Assembly: GCF_042680885.1 (NCBI RefSeq) | Contig: NZ_JBHUEO010000004.1 | Span: 124,001-188,000, forward strand | From: Siminovitchia sediminis | GTDB taxonomy: Bacteria; Bacillota; Bacilli; Bacillales; Bacillaceae_C | Direction: 5' to 3' | Length of the DNA stretch: 64,000 nucleotides | In this document: positions 25,595 to 34,681 of the stretch, in pieces | Position numbering within the stretch: position 1 is the stretch's first letter | Layout of the letters: every line of letters begins with the position of its first letter | The notes under the pieces: model-generated | What the model was told of the DNA's origin: nothing | Databases searched by the model: none | Seen by the model: the letters and a program-made list of their open reading frames with translations, nothing else | Translations under genes and position numbers: made by a program

Positions 25595-25990
25595 GGATAT
25601 TCTACACTTGTTTAAATAAAACGCGGCTTAATTCCTTCTTCTGTCTTTGTTTTAAGTGTAATCTTTTTTAAACCTATCACTTTTAATTTATATCAGGATA
25701 ATGGATCGATGACACGTCCACTTCCCTGCTAGATATCCAAAACGAAAAGTAACAGGTTGATTCATATTGCTAAAAACTGTTCCTCGGCTCCAGCTCCTAA
25801 TTCCTCACCACTCTTTGAAAGCGGATTCTCTTTAGTCATTTTAATGAGATGGAGACTTATTTGGATTTTTTTATATTCATGTAAGTATTTTAAGATATTA
25901 TCTCCTGTCATTGGACAAAGTTCAGGTTGAATACAATAAAGAAATCAGGGACGTGGTGTTTCAAACCATTAGGGATGAGGGGGAGACGGA
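25595..25990. other. Intergenic region upstream of tctC
   Basis: About 400 bases between divergent genes, AT-rich with no reading frame of interest. The sequence TGAAAGCGGATTCT at 25816-25829 partly matches the CcpA operator (cre) consensus, with about two mismatches; catabolite control of the tct operon would make sense but is not shown. Confidence 0.3.
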
Positions 25991-26947
25991 GTGAAAAAAA
26001 CATATTTGAAGCGGATGGTCTTTATTCTGGCTGCTCTTGTCATGGCTGCCTGTTCAGGACCTGCGGAAAAGCAAAAGGATATTTATCCGGACAAATCCAT
26101 TACGTACAGTATTCCATTTGAACCCGGTGGCCAATCGGATGTCGAAGCCCGCAGACAACAGCCCTACCTTGAAAAATCATTGGGTCAAAAAATTATTATC
26201 CAATATAAACCTGGCGGGGGCGGCGCCGTGGGCTGGTCCGAATTAGCCAATAAAAAACCTGACGGCTATTTCCTTGCCGGGATTAATATTCCTCATATTA
26301 TTCTTCAGCCGCTGGCAAACGATGATACCGGCTATAAAACAGAGGAGATTATTCCAGTCGCTATTTTTCAAGCAACCCCCATCGCTCTCGCTGTATCTAA
26401 AGACAGTGAAATAACTACTTTAGAGGATTTTGTAAAAAAAGCGAAGGAGGCACCTGGACAGATTACGATATCGGGTTCCGGGCATCACACCGGACATCAT
26501 ATGGCTTTTTTACAATTACAGAACATGGCCGGTATTGAAATGCAATATGTACCCTTTGATGGGGCTGGTCCTTCCATGCAGGCCTTTTTGGGTGGAAACA
26601 CTGAAGCCATATTGGCAAACTCCAGTGATTTATTAAAATACAAAGAAGAGATGACCATTCTTGCGATTGGTACGGAAGAACCCTTTGATCCGATGCCTGA
26701 CATTCCTACCTTTAAGGAAGCCGGATATGATATGACCGCTTCCATTGACCGAGGGATTGCAGTACCGCCCGGAACGGATCCTGACATTATAAGCATTCTG
26801 GAAAAAGCATTTTTGGATATCTTGGAAGAGCCCGATGTAATCGAGCAAATGTATGATGAAGGGTTCGAACCCAAGACAATGGGACATAAAGAATCCTTGG
26901 AGTATATTGAAAAGAAAACTGAGGAATACAAAGAAACGCTTCAATAA
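25991..26947 (+). CDS. tctC: Tripartite tricarboxylate transporter substrate-binding lipoprotein
   Basis: A 318-residue Bug-family (TctC) binding protein. The signal peptide ends in the lipobox MAAC at about residues 18-21, so it is membrane-anchored on the outside. Family features: FEPGGQSDVEAR, YKPGGGGAVGWSELA, and the C-terminal GIAVPPGTD. It captures a carboxylate such as citrate or a related acid for the TctAB permease; the exact ligand is unknown. GTG 25991 follows GGGGGAGACGGA. tctA and tctB follow. Confidence 0.92.
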   Translation: MKKTYLKRMVFILAALVMAACSGPAEKQKDIYPDKSITYSIPFEPGGQSDVEARRQQPYLEKSLGQKIIIQYKPGGGGAVGWSELANKKPDGYFLAGINIPHIILQPLANDDTGYKTEEIIPVAIFQATPIALAVSKDSEITTLEDFVKKAKEAPGQITISGSGHHTGHHMAFLQLQNMAGIEMQYVPFDGAGPSMQAFLGGNTEAILANSSDLLKYKEEMTILAIGTEEPFDPMPDIPTFKEAGYDMTASIDRGIAVPPGTDPDIISILEKAFLDILEEPDVIEQMYDEGFEPKTMGHKESLEYIEKKTEEYKETLQ

Positions 26948-26987
26948 AACCCTTGTTTTGAATGCTCCCAGATGAGGAGGCTCACGA

Positions 26988-28493
26988 ATGGAACTGTTGC
27001 CAAGTATTATCGGTTCCTTAACCGATCCGATGAATGTGCTCCTGCTATGCCTTGGTGTTTTGGTTGGAATCATTGTCGGCGCCTTGCCGGGTTTAACCGC
27101 CACAATGGCACTTGCCCTGCTTCTTCCATTTACTTTTACCATGATGCCGGATACTTCATTGATCACCATGGGAGGACTATATGTGGGCGGTATATTCGGC
27201 GGATGTATTTCTGCCATTTTAATTAACACCCCGGGTACACCATCATCCATTGCCACCACATTTGACGGATATCCTTTAGCCCGGCAGGGTAAGGCCTCCC
27301 ATGCTTTGACCATGGCGGCACTCAGTTCAGGGATTGGAGGGGTTATCGGCGGGATTGCTCTACTCCTCCTAACCCCAGCCCTAGCCAAATGGGCACTGAG
27401 CCTGGGACCTCCCGAATATTTTTGGGTGGCGATTCTTGGATTAACAATGATTGCTACCCTCTCCTCCGGGTCTTTATTGAAAGGATTGATTGGAGGGTGT
27501 ATAGGACTCCTCCTCGGTACAGTAGGAATATCTCCGGTCGGAGGAGAATCCCGCTTCACCTTTGGGTTTTCGGCCTTACAGTCAGGGTTGGACATGGTGG
27601 TCGTCCTTATCGCTTTTTTCTGCATACCTGAAGTTATCTCCATGATTGAAAGTAAAACACGATCACAAAAAACAATCAAAAAAGAACAAGGAGTCATTAA
27701 GAACATCTTCTTTTATATGATCAAGAAACCTTTTATCATCATTCGTTCATCCATTATCGGAATTATTGTCGGCATTATACCAGGCGCAGGAGGGAATGTT
27801 GCCGCACTATTATCCTATGATGCTGCTGTCAGGTTCTCGAAAGATAAAACTTCCTTCGGCAAAGGGAACATTGATGGGGTAATGGCTGCAGAAACATCGA
27901 ACAATGCAGAAGTTGGGGGTTCCCTGGTTCCTCTCTTATCACTGGGAATTCCCGGAGCACCTCCTGCAGCCATCATCCTTGGAGCGTTAATGATGCAGGG
28001 AATTATGCCCGGGCCTAATTTAATGAAGGAAGAAGCCAGCCTGGTGTACACATTTTTAATCAGCTTTATTATCGCCAACTTGATTATGCTATTCTTTGGT
28101 TTGATCGGCTCTAAATACGTAGGAAAAATTCTCTCAGTACCCAACTATTACTTGGCTCCATCCATTGTATTTATGACAATTATCGGGGCTTACACCATCA
28201 GAAACAGCTTATTGGACATTACACTTTTAATTGGATTGGGAATCTTTGCATTCCTATTAAAGAATATCGGTTTCCACCCGGCTCCAATCGTTCTTGGTTT
28301 TATTCTTGGACCAATTGCAGAAAGAGGACTTGGGCAATCTTTGCTGCTGGGAAATGCATCAGGCGGTATTGCCTCCCTTTTCTTCTCTCGACCCATTACC
28401 ATTGTTTTGATTGTACTTTGCCTCATCTCTTTCATCGGCCCACTGGTGTCTTCATGGGTAAGATTGAAGAAAGCAGGTGGTAATATCAAATGA
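26988..28493 (+). CDS. tctA: Tripartite tricarboxylate transporter large permease subunit
   Basis: A 501-residue TctA with about twelve membrane helices. The conserved segments GALPGLTATMALALLLP (near residue 30), NTPGTPSSIATTFDGYP and LGIPGAPPAAIILGALMMQGI identify it. It forms the ion-coupled channel for the substrate delivered by TctC. ATG 26988 follows GAGGAGG. Its stop overlaps the tctB start as ATGA. No TctDE two-component system is adjacent. Confidence 0.95.
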   Translation: MELLPSIIGSLTDPMNVLLLCLGVLVGIIVGALPGLTATMALALLLPFTFTMMPDTSLITMGGLYVGGIFGGCISAILINTPGTPSSIATTFDGYPLARQGKASHALTMAALSSGIGGVIGGIALLLLTPALAKWALSLGPPEYFWVAILGLTMIATLSSGSLLKGLIGGCIGLLLGTVGISPVGGESRFTFGFSALQSGLDMVVVLIAFFCIPEVISMIESKTRSQKTIKKEQGVIKNIFFYMIKKPFIIIRSSIIGIIVGIIPGAGGNVAALLSYDAAVRFSKDKTSFGKGNIDGVMAAETSNNAEVGGSLVPLLSLGIPGAPPAAIILGALMMQGIMPGPNLMKEEASLVYTFLISFIIANLIMLFFGLIGSKYVGKILSVPNYYLAPSIVFMTIIGAYTIRNSLLDITLLIGLGIFAFLLKNIGFHPAPIVLGFILGPIAERGLGQSLLLGNASGGIASLFFSRPITIVLIVLCLISFIGPLVSSWVRLKKAGGNIK

Positions 28494-28954
28494 TCCAAAA
28501 ATCAAAAATTGATCTGCTTTCCTCTTGTTTACTTCTCCTGTTGGCATCCATTATTCTTTGGGAGACAAGAGGTTTGTCCGAAGTAAGCTACATTTTTCCA
28601 CGGACGGTAGGAATCATCCTCTTGCTGCTTAGTTCTGTCTATTTTGTCAAAAGCCTGGTTTCTAAAGATACCAGACAATATTTTACCCATATGGACCGCC
28701 GGAAAATCATCCTAATTGCCTTGAGTATGGCCGGATATGTATTATTTATCGTTATTGCGGGGTTCTGGCCCGCAAGCATTTTGTATATAACTGTCACCGC
28801 ATGGTATTTGCAAAGAGACGAACCACTCAAAAGCAGACGAAGGGTCTTTACTCAGTCATTGTCTGTTGCATTTATTTTCAGTACAGCTTTTTATCTATTA
28901 TTTCGTTATGTTTTTTTCGTTCCTCTTCCTGTCAGTATATTCGTAAGCTCATGA
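28490..28954 (+). CDS. tctB: Tripartite tricarboxylate transporter small subunit TctB
   Basis: A 154-residue membrane protein with four hydrophobic segments (about residues 8-26, 35-53, 71-95, 118-148), the size and layout of TctB. The sequence is poorly conserved in this family, so position right after tctA (four-base overlap) is the main evidence. It completes the three-part uptake system. Confidence 0.88.
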   Translation: MIQKSKIDLLSSCLLLLLASIILWETRGLSEVSYIFPRTVGIILLLLSSVYFVKSLVSKDTRQYFTHMDRRKIILIALSMAGYVLFIVIAGFWPASILYITVTAWYLQRDEPLKSRRRVFTQSLSVAFIFSTAFYLLFRYVFFVPLPVSIFVSS

Positions 28955-29017
28955 GCACCCACTCACATGGCTGGTCATCCTAAAGAGGCTGGGTCTAAGC
29001 AGACCATTCACTCCAAT

Positions 29018-29109
29018 AGCGGAGGAACTAAGGCTGACTCCTGCACGGGGAAAGGCCGCGCTGAGACCTCGCAGTGCGAGAGCACGAGGAGGCTCACCGG
29101 CCAGCCTTG
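29018..29109. repeat. Copy of a common Bacillaceae structured intergenic repeat
   Basis: AGCGGAGGAACTAAGGCTG, ACTCCTGC, GGGGAAAGGC, TGAGACCTCGCAG and CGAGGAGGCTCACCGG follow the order of a GC-rich repeat I recognise from many Bacillaceae genomes (ACTCCTGCGGGAA ... GAGACCCCGCAGG ... CGAGGAGGCTCACC). Outer ends AAGGCTG/CAGCCTT pair. It lies in the gap after tctB, which otherwise holds nothing up to 29281. Function is unknown; this copy is degenerate. Confidence 0.65.
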
Positions 29110-29281
29110 AAAAAACAAAAGAGATTTTTCGGAGCGGGTAATACTCACTCCAAACTTTTTTCCCGCCCTCTTCTCTCTTCTATCAAATATAACCTTGCTT
29201 CAATTATATCATTGCCTATCATGCCCCGATTGATTGTAAATAAAAACGCATCACCTGCTGTGATGCGATTACATCTGTTCT

Positions 29282-29758
29282 TTAGTTCTGCTGCATTTCT
29301 TTCGTTGGTCCCATGACACCCGGCACATTTAATCCTGCCTGGCGAATCAATACAGTCATCTGTCCACGATGGTGCGTCTGATGATCGATTAAAATTCTTA
29401 ATAACTTCCCTCTGGGGATGTTTCCGAATACGCTGTTCACCTCTTCCAGCATATCCCCATCAGACAGTTTTGCTGCACCTTCAATGATTCCGTTACTTAA
29501 CTTTTTATAGGCTTCCGCAATTTCGGAAACATCATTTGGGGCTTGCCGGCCGGGAGCAGGAGCTTTCACATCAAAACCTGCAGATTGTCCAAATGCACCA
29601 CCCACAGAGACCAAATGCCAGGCTAGCCACCCCAAAGAATTATGCCCTTCAACGATGGACTGGCCTAACTTGTCATTTGTGATCGCTTCAATCGCACTTA
29701 TTGTTCCTGCAGAAGCAGCTTCCCACTCCTGAACAAAATCCTCTACTTTTCGGTACAT
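29282..29758 (-). CDS. DinB family protein
   Basis: A 158-residue DinB/YfiT-type four-helix bundle. Metal ligands expected for the fold are His in LAWHLVSVGG (about residue 47) and the pair DHQTHHRGQM (about residues 128-137). Members include thiol-dependent transferases (bacillithiol S-transferases), so a detoxification role is possible but not shown. ATG follows GAGGGGATAGG. It stands alone. Confidence 0.88.
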   Translation of the reverse strand: MYRKVEDFVQEWEAASAGTISAIEAITNDKLGQSIVEGHNSLGWLAWHLVSVGGAFGQSAGFDVKAPAPGRQAPNDVSEIAEAYKKLSNGIIEGAAKLSDGDMLEEVNSVFGNIPRGKLLRILIDHQTHHRGQMTVLIRQAGLNVPGVMGPTKEMQQN

Positions 29759-29863
29759 GCCTATCCCCTCATTTCTATGTATTATGTTATATTATACTGA
29801 ATGAAAAAAACAAATTTCAATTTATGAGCATTAAAGAAAAAGTTCCCATGCAAAGGGAACTTT

Positions 29864-30633
29864 TCAATTATACTGAAGTAGCACCTTGTCCTCCGTCAAT
29901 TCTGTAATAAGACCCGCTGATAAAAGAAGTACGGTCCGATGCCAAAAATGACTAAATCTGCCAATTTTTTCTGCACTGGCATACCGGTTCAATGGAACGG
30001 AGGCTTCAAAAGCTTTTCTTGCCTCTTCCGCACGATCTCCCATTGCACTTTTCTCTATTCTTCTCATCATTTCTGTATTTACTCCTGAAGGGCAGACCGC
30101 ATTAACCCGTACGCCAAACTCAGCCATTTCAAGTGCAGCAGATTTATTGATTCCGATCACGCGTGCTTGGAAGCCACATAGGCACTCATTCCAGGTGCGT
30201 CCAGCAACCCTCCATTGGAAGTCGTGTTTACAACCGCACCGCTTTTTTGCCCTTTCATTACTTGAAGAGCATATTTTAACTCAAAGAATATGCCCATCAC
30301 GCTAACATCCAATACATTTCGGCAGTTCTCTTCTGGATTGCTCTGTAATATCTTTGAATTCGCCATTAATGCCGGCATTGTTGATAAAGACATCAATGCG
30401 GCCAGAGTGATCTTTCGTTTTTTGAACATATTCCCTTACGTCATCTTCTTGGGCAACATTTGCTGTCAACAGTCATTTGTCTTTGGCATCAACAGGTTGA
30501 CAGCTTGCTCAATCGGTTGCTTTTAAGTCTGCCAGAGCCAATTTGGCCTCTCTTTGGCAATCGCCTTGGCAGCGGCTATCCCTATGCCTCCCGCAGTACC
30601 AGTGATTAAAACAACTTTATCTTGAAACATCAT
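29864..30633 (-). pseudogene. Short-chain dehydrogenase broken by several frameshifts
   Basis: Remains of an SDR of about 250 codons. From ATG 30633 it reads MMFQDKVVLITGTAGGIGIAAAKA before the frame is lost. Recognisable pieces in different frames include EDDVREYVQKTK with INNAGINGEF, the segment GAVVNTTSNGG with SAYVASKHA, then ALEMAEFGVRVNAVCPSG, and lastly the C-terminal ISGSYYRIDGGQG. At least four frameshifts and internal stops separate them, so no functional protein is possible. The decay is too extensive for sequencing error. Confidence 0.9.
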
Positions 30634-30784
30634 CGTTGCAGCACACCTACCTTTAATTTAACAGCTCTATTTGTTGTCTATCAAAACAAACTTGATTCCG
30701 GTTCGTTACCCCTATAAAGACACCGACACCTATGAGGATGTCTTCTGTGTGTTTTGTAAGTACCGACGCTGCTGACGCTTATAG

Positions 30785-31624
30785 TCATTTTTGGCTCCAT
30801 TTCCTCAGCAATAATTGAATTTCCTTTTCATGCGGCATTTCTTCTTTAGGTGTCTCTAATATCAATGGAACCCCTGCTGCTTGTGTCGATTGTATGAGAT
30901 CGTCAAATTGCTCTTCTTTTATGCATCCTTTTCCAAAGATGGGAGCATGACGGTCCTTTCCCTCGCGTGTCCCATATTTAGAGTTATTGAAGTGAATTAC
31001 CTGAAGTTCCTGAAAATATCCCAGGTCTGTACCTTTTTCTGCAAGATCCCTCCAATTGTCTCCATCCCATAAACCCGAAGCAAAAGCATGGCATGTATCC
31101 AGGCAAAAACCGATCTTCTCCGGATAGTCACATAAATTGCGGACATGGACGTGTTCTTCCAATGTTGTTCCCATCGTCCCAGGGATTCCCGCATTATTTT
31201 CAAGCAATATTTTGGCATCCCCTTCCCAGATATAAAGAATTTCGTTCAATACATCGATCATCAGACGGTAACAATCAAGAAGGGTAAGTTGAGCGACAGG
31301 CTTACCAAAATGAACAACGACCCCTAAAGAACCGCATGCCTCGCTGATTTCCAGATCATTTAATAAGGATTGAACTACATGCTCACGTTTTGTCTCGTTT
31401 TGGGGAGTTAAATTGGTGGGGTAAGGAGAATGGCTCACGGATACAAGCCCTTTTTCCAGACAAAACTCCTTGCATCGTGCCGCATCCTCTTTGGAAAAAT
31501 CTTTCACCGTAAGATTACGGGGGTTTTTCGGAAAATATTGAAAGGCCCCCGCATTCATGGCATAAGCCTGCTGAGCAGCTCCGAGATAACCATTTCGAAT
31601 CGAAAGATGGCAGCCAAATCGCAT
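30785..31624 (-). CDS. nfo: Endonuclease IV (AP endonuclease)
   Basis: A 279-residue TIM-barrel AP endonuclease that nicks DNA 5' of abasic sites. Metal ligands typical of Nfo are in place: His in VSHSPY, His in VVVHFGK, Glu in LLENNAG, Asp and His in CLDTCHAFASG, His in VIHFNNS, Asp/His in KDRHAP and Glu in LILETPK. The usual HPGS motif reads HFGK. ATG follows CAGGAGGGAG. It starts 16 bases after an Fpg/Nei-like gene, forming a base-excision pair. Confidence 0.9.
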   Translation of the reverse strand: MRFGCHLSIRNGYLGAAQQAYAMNAGAFQYFPKNPRNLTVKDFSKEDAARCKEFCLEKGLVSVSHSPYPTNLTPQNETKREHVVQSLLNDLEISEACGSLGVVVHFGKPVAQLTLLDCYRLMIDVLNEILYIWEGDAKILLENNAGIPGTMGTTLEEHVHVRNLCDYPEKIGFCLDTCHAFASGLWDGDNWRDLAEKGTDLGYFQELQVIHFNNSKYGTREGKDRHAPIFGKGCIKEEQFDDLIQSTQAAGVPLILETPKEEMPHEKEIQLLLRKWSQK

Positions 31625-31640
31625 ACTCTCCCTCCTGAAC

Positions 31641-32429
31641 CTATAGCTGGCATTGTTGACAAAAATACATTTTATCTGCTTTCACAATCATGTTCCCACA
31701 ACGGCTGCAATTCTTTCCTTCAACCCCATGAACAAACATTTGATAGCCTCCGGTTTTGTGGTCATCCCGGTATAGAGGATCCATATATCCTCCATGTTGC
31801 ATTGCCAGTTGAAGAATAGATTGAATAGATCCGTATAAGCGAACCAGGCCGCTTGGTTCCAGTTCATTGATTCTTCTTTTCGGATGCAATTGACAATGCC
31901 ATAAAATTTCATCTGAATAACGGCTGCCAATCCCGGAGAGCACCTCTTGATTCATCAAGGTTGTTTTTAAGCCGCCTCTCCTGTTTTGAAATATCGAGAA
32001 AAATGCATCTAAAGAAAAATTCGGATCCAGCGGTTCCGGCCCCAAATGCTGCAGCTTTCTCCAAATCATTTCAGGTGTATGCAAATGCAAATAACCCAGC
32101 CGCAGTCCGATAAAATAAAGATGATGATCTTGAAAGGATAATTGAACCTGAATGCTCCGGTCAGGCTGTTCTTCTTTTGTCCCATAATACATCCATCCCC
32201 CAAGCATCAGGTGCAGCAGCAAACAAAATCCGTTTTGAAGGCGGAATATTACATACTTTGCCCTTCTTTCAATCGATTCAATTTTTTGATGTAAAACCTT
32301 CCGGGTAAATTCTTCTATGGGTACATTGATAGATTTTTCCCGATTGATGACGACCCCAGTAATCATTTGGCCGCCGATTATCTGTTCCAACAACACTTTG
32401 TACGTTTCCATCTCAGGTAATTCAGGCAT
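31641..32429 (-). CDS. Fpg/Nei family DNA glycosylase, divergent
   Basis: A 262-residue member of the formamidopyrimidine/endonuclease VIII family. The start MPELPEME provides the catalytic N-terminal Pro and Glu, so ATG 32429 is chosen over 32438. The lysine of the beta-hairpin is in RRAKYVIF. The C-terminal zinc finger CSRC...CQQC is present. Two usual DNA-contact residues differ: the Asn of GIGN is Ser (GIGSRYSDEILW), and the Arg before the last cysteine pair is missing (KADKMYFC). Lesion specificity is therefore unsure. nfo follows 16 bases later. Confidence 0.85.
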   Translation of the reverse strand: MPELPEMETYKVLLEQIIGGQMITGVVINREKSINVPIEEFTRKVLHQKIESIERRAKYVIFRLQNGFCLLLHLMLGGWMYYGTKEEQPDRSIQVQLSFQDHHLYFIGLRLGYLHLHTPEMIWRKLQHLGPEPLDPNFSLDAFFSIFQNRRGGLKTTLMNQEVLSGIGSRYSDEILWHCQLHPKRRINELEPSGLVRLYGSIQSILQLAMQHGGYMDPLYRDDHKTGGYQMFVHGVEGKNCSRCGNMIVKADKMYFCQQCQL

Positions 32430-32439
32430 GCACTTCACT

Positions 32440-32850
32440 CCGCTGTATGTAATGTATTGTCATTATTCCTCAATGCGTAAAAAATATAATGTCCGAAAGG
32501 ACTGGATGATATGGCGGGGCTAAAAAAGGCGGTGAGAAACGTTGATAATCAAACCCTATAAGGAACCGGAGTTGTTGCAAATTTACTCCAATAACCGGTT
32601 ATGAGTGATTCTTAGATTTAGAGGGTCGTGGATTACTTTTCCAGTGACCGGTTATTAAGATTACTCAAATTCACTCACTTAAAAACAGTCTTGTTGATAT
32701 GAAATATCACTCACCAAAATCACTCTTCCAGCTTTATCTGCTGAAAAGGAAATTTGATCTCCCATATGGTATTCCACTCATTCATTTTGTTCAATTGATG
32801 ATCATCATTTATAATAAAACTTATAGGATTAAAAGGGTTTAATTCGGCCG
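32440..32850. other. Intergenic stretch with ACCGGT-centred palindromes
   Basis: About 400 bases without a gene. ATAACCGGTTAT at 32591-32602 is a perfect 12-bp palindrome, and a related element GTGACCGGTTATTA lies at 32644-32657. Several ACTCA/CACTC words surround them. They could be operator sites or part of a repeat family. No other feature was seen. Confidence 0.4.
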
Positions 32851-32864
32851 GAGAGGAGAATTGG

Positions 32865-33398
32865 ATGAACGTACAAGAAGCAATTAAAAACCGCAGAGAA
32901 ATTACCTCATTTTTACCGAAGGACATTGAAAAAGAAAAGCTGGAGCGGATTATTCAGTCGGGGTACTTGGCACCCACAGGCAATAACCTTCCCTCACGTG
33001 AATTGATCGTTATCCAGGATCGCGATACATTACAATCGCTGTCAACCGCAACACCTTTTATGAAGTGGCTCGCTGATGCAGGAGCTGGAATCATTGTCAC
33101 GGGAAGACCGGATATCAGTAAGTATTGGCTTCAGGATTCATCCATTGCCTGCGGATTTTTGTGGCTTGCCGCAACGGAGGAAAAAATAGGCGCAGCCTTT
33201 GGAGCCATTTATCATTCAGAGGATCAGAAGGAGTCGGAGAAACGTGAAAGCCATGTACGAAAGCTGGCTTCCATTCCAGAGGACAGGCGAATAACTGCAG
33301 TGATAGGGATAGGTTATCCCAATTATGAACCGACACCCAAGAAACATTTGCCTTTTGAGGAAATTGTTCACTTTGGACATTGGTCTTCCGCTGAGTAA
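32865..33398 (+). CDS. Nitroreductase family protein
   Basis: A 177-residue FMN-dependent nitroreductase-like protein. The FMN phosphate-binding pattern NRREITSF is at about residues 9-16, and LAPTGNNLPSRELIVI near 36-51 is the second conserved block. The C-terminal part (VIGIGYPNYEP) also fits. It is short but within family range. Physiological substrate unknown. ATG follows GGAGAGGAG. Confidence 0.88.
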   Translation: MNVQEAIKNRREITSFLPKDIEKEKLERIIQSGYLAPTGNNLPSRELIVIQDRDTLQSLSTATPFMKWLADAGAGIIVTGRPDISKYWLQDSSIACGFLWLAATEEKIGAAFGAIYHSEDQKESEKRESHVRKLASIPEDRRITAVIGIGYPNYEPTPKKHLPFEEIVHFGHWSSAE

Positions 33399-33504
33399 AT
33401 GTGCAAAATGCAGAGAAGACAATACCAGGAAGGAACCTTCCTCCCTTGACAGGGAGACTCCTCCTTCCCATGGAATTTCTTCACGATTCCAATGAAACAA
33501 AAGA

Positions 33505-33536
33505 GGCCATCTCCTTACATTCCAGGAGATGGCCTG
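33505..33536 (-). terminator. Hairpin terminator after the PanE-like gene
   Basis: GGCCATCTCCT pairs with AGGAGATGGCC; on the minus strand it is followed by a T-rich tail. It may also serve the nitroreductase gene on the plus strand. Confidence 0.7.
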
Positions 33537-33576
33537 ATCATTTTAGGAAAAACAAGTTGCCAGTGTCCTTAAAAGT

Positions 33577-34527
33577 TTAAACACTCTGTGCGGGCACCCC
33601 TTTATTTGTGCAGGCCGCTTTTTCTTCGATAATATGTATAATCTTTGTCAATTGTTCATTGATGGGTGTGGGTACGTCATATTTTTCACCTAATTTACAT
33701 ACGGTTCCGCCAAAATAGTCCACTTCCGTTTTTCTTCCGGCTTCTATATCTTGCAGCATGGAGGTTTTCCCCTCTGGGGAAAGATGATTTAATACAGGCC
33801 AAAATCGATCAATATCGGCTTCTGTCAAGTTGGCACCGGTTTTTTGTGACAAAGCTACGACTTCACGCATGACAGACTTTGCCCAGTCATAGGCGGAAGG
33901 CAATGTCTGAAAAACACCATATGGGGCATTCAGTACGGCTGACGTTTGATTAATGGAAACGTTGATCATAAACTTCCACCACATCGTATGTAAAATATTG
34001 TCGGATATCACATAATCGATCCCAGCTCTTTCAAACAGATCCCGAACAGCCAATACATCCTCAGATCTGACGTTATGCTGATCTCCAAATTCAACTCTTC
34101 CCAGCGTGCTGAAACGGGTATCATCACCTTTCCTGACAGCATCAATTTCCACACTCATACTGTGCAAAATATGTTCACTTTTAAAAACCGAATAGATTTC
34201 CTCTTCACTGGAAATCCCATTCAGCAGAGATAAAATAATCGTGTCAGATCCGATATGGTGTTGAATATCTTTCATTGCTTGAGAGAGATCCGCATTTTTC
34301 ACTGAGAAAATAACCAGGTCTGCCGGTTCCACTTTTGCATCTGCAGGAACGCAGTTAAAATGATAGACTTTCCCGTTTACCTTTACTCCATGGCTTTGAT
34401 AACGATTGACTCGCTCCTCATTTGCCACCACTCGAAATGAATCTTTCAGCAATTCATGGAGCTTGCTTCCGTAAGCTGCTCCGATGGCACCCAGTCCAAT
34501 TAATGATACGGATTCAATCCTTTTCAT
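33577..34527 (-). CDS. 2-dehydropantoate 2-reductase (PanE/ApbA family)
   Basis: A 316-residue ketopantoate reductase-type oxidoreductase. The N-terminal Rossmann motif is LIGLGAIGAAYGS, the later segments LVIFSVKNADL and ILSLLNGISSEE are typical, and the catalytic Lys lies in WWKFMINVSINQ. It would reduce 2-dehydropantoate to pantoate for coenzyme A synthesis, but Bacillus carries paralogues of unknown substrate. ATG 34527 has a GGGGTGGG site; the 26-residue upstream extension has no support. Confidence 0.85.
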   Translation of the reverse strand: MKRIESVSLIGLGAIGAAYGSKLHELLKDSFRVVANEERVNRYQSHGVKVNGKVYHFNCVPADAKVEPADLVIFSVKNADLSQAMKDIQHHIGSDTIILSLLNGISSEEEIYSVFKSEHILHSMSVEIDAVRKGDDTRFSTLGRVEFGDQHNVRSEDVLAVRDLFERAGIDYVISDNILHTMWWKFMINVSINQTSAVLNAPYGVFQTLPSAYDWAKSVMREVVALSQKTGANLTEADIDRFWPVLNHLSPEGKTSMLQDIEAGRKTEVDYFGGTVCKLGEKYDVPTPINEQLTKIIHIIEEKAACTNKGVPAQSV

Positions 34528-34640
34528 AATAGTTCCCACCCCTTTTTTCGTTATTTTACCATGCGCTGATGTCAGCTGCCACACTTGTACGGGCAAGCAA
34601 TTCATTCAGGCTTGTCCTGATTGGAGCTTCATTAAAAAGC

Positions 34641-34679
34641 ACAAAAAGCTGCCGAATCCATCCGTACAGCTTTTTGTGT
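34641..34679 (-). terminator. Terminator after the ZIP transporter gene
   Basis: CACAAAAAGCTG pairs with CAGCTTTTTGTG around a 15-base loop, directly after the stop codon of the minus-strand gene. Confidence 0.85.
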
Positions 34680-34681
34680 GC

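Noticed and set aside
26633..27706. 357-codon minus-strand frame opposite tctC and tctA
   Set aside because: Long because of codon bias on the opposite strand; proline/isoleucine-rich product, no ribosome binding site, and the plus strand encodes clear Tct proteins.
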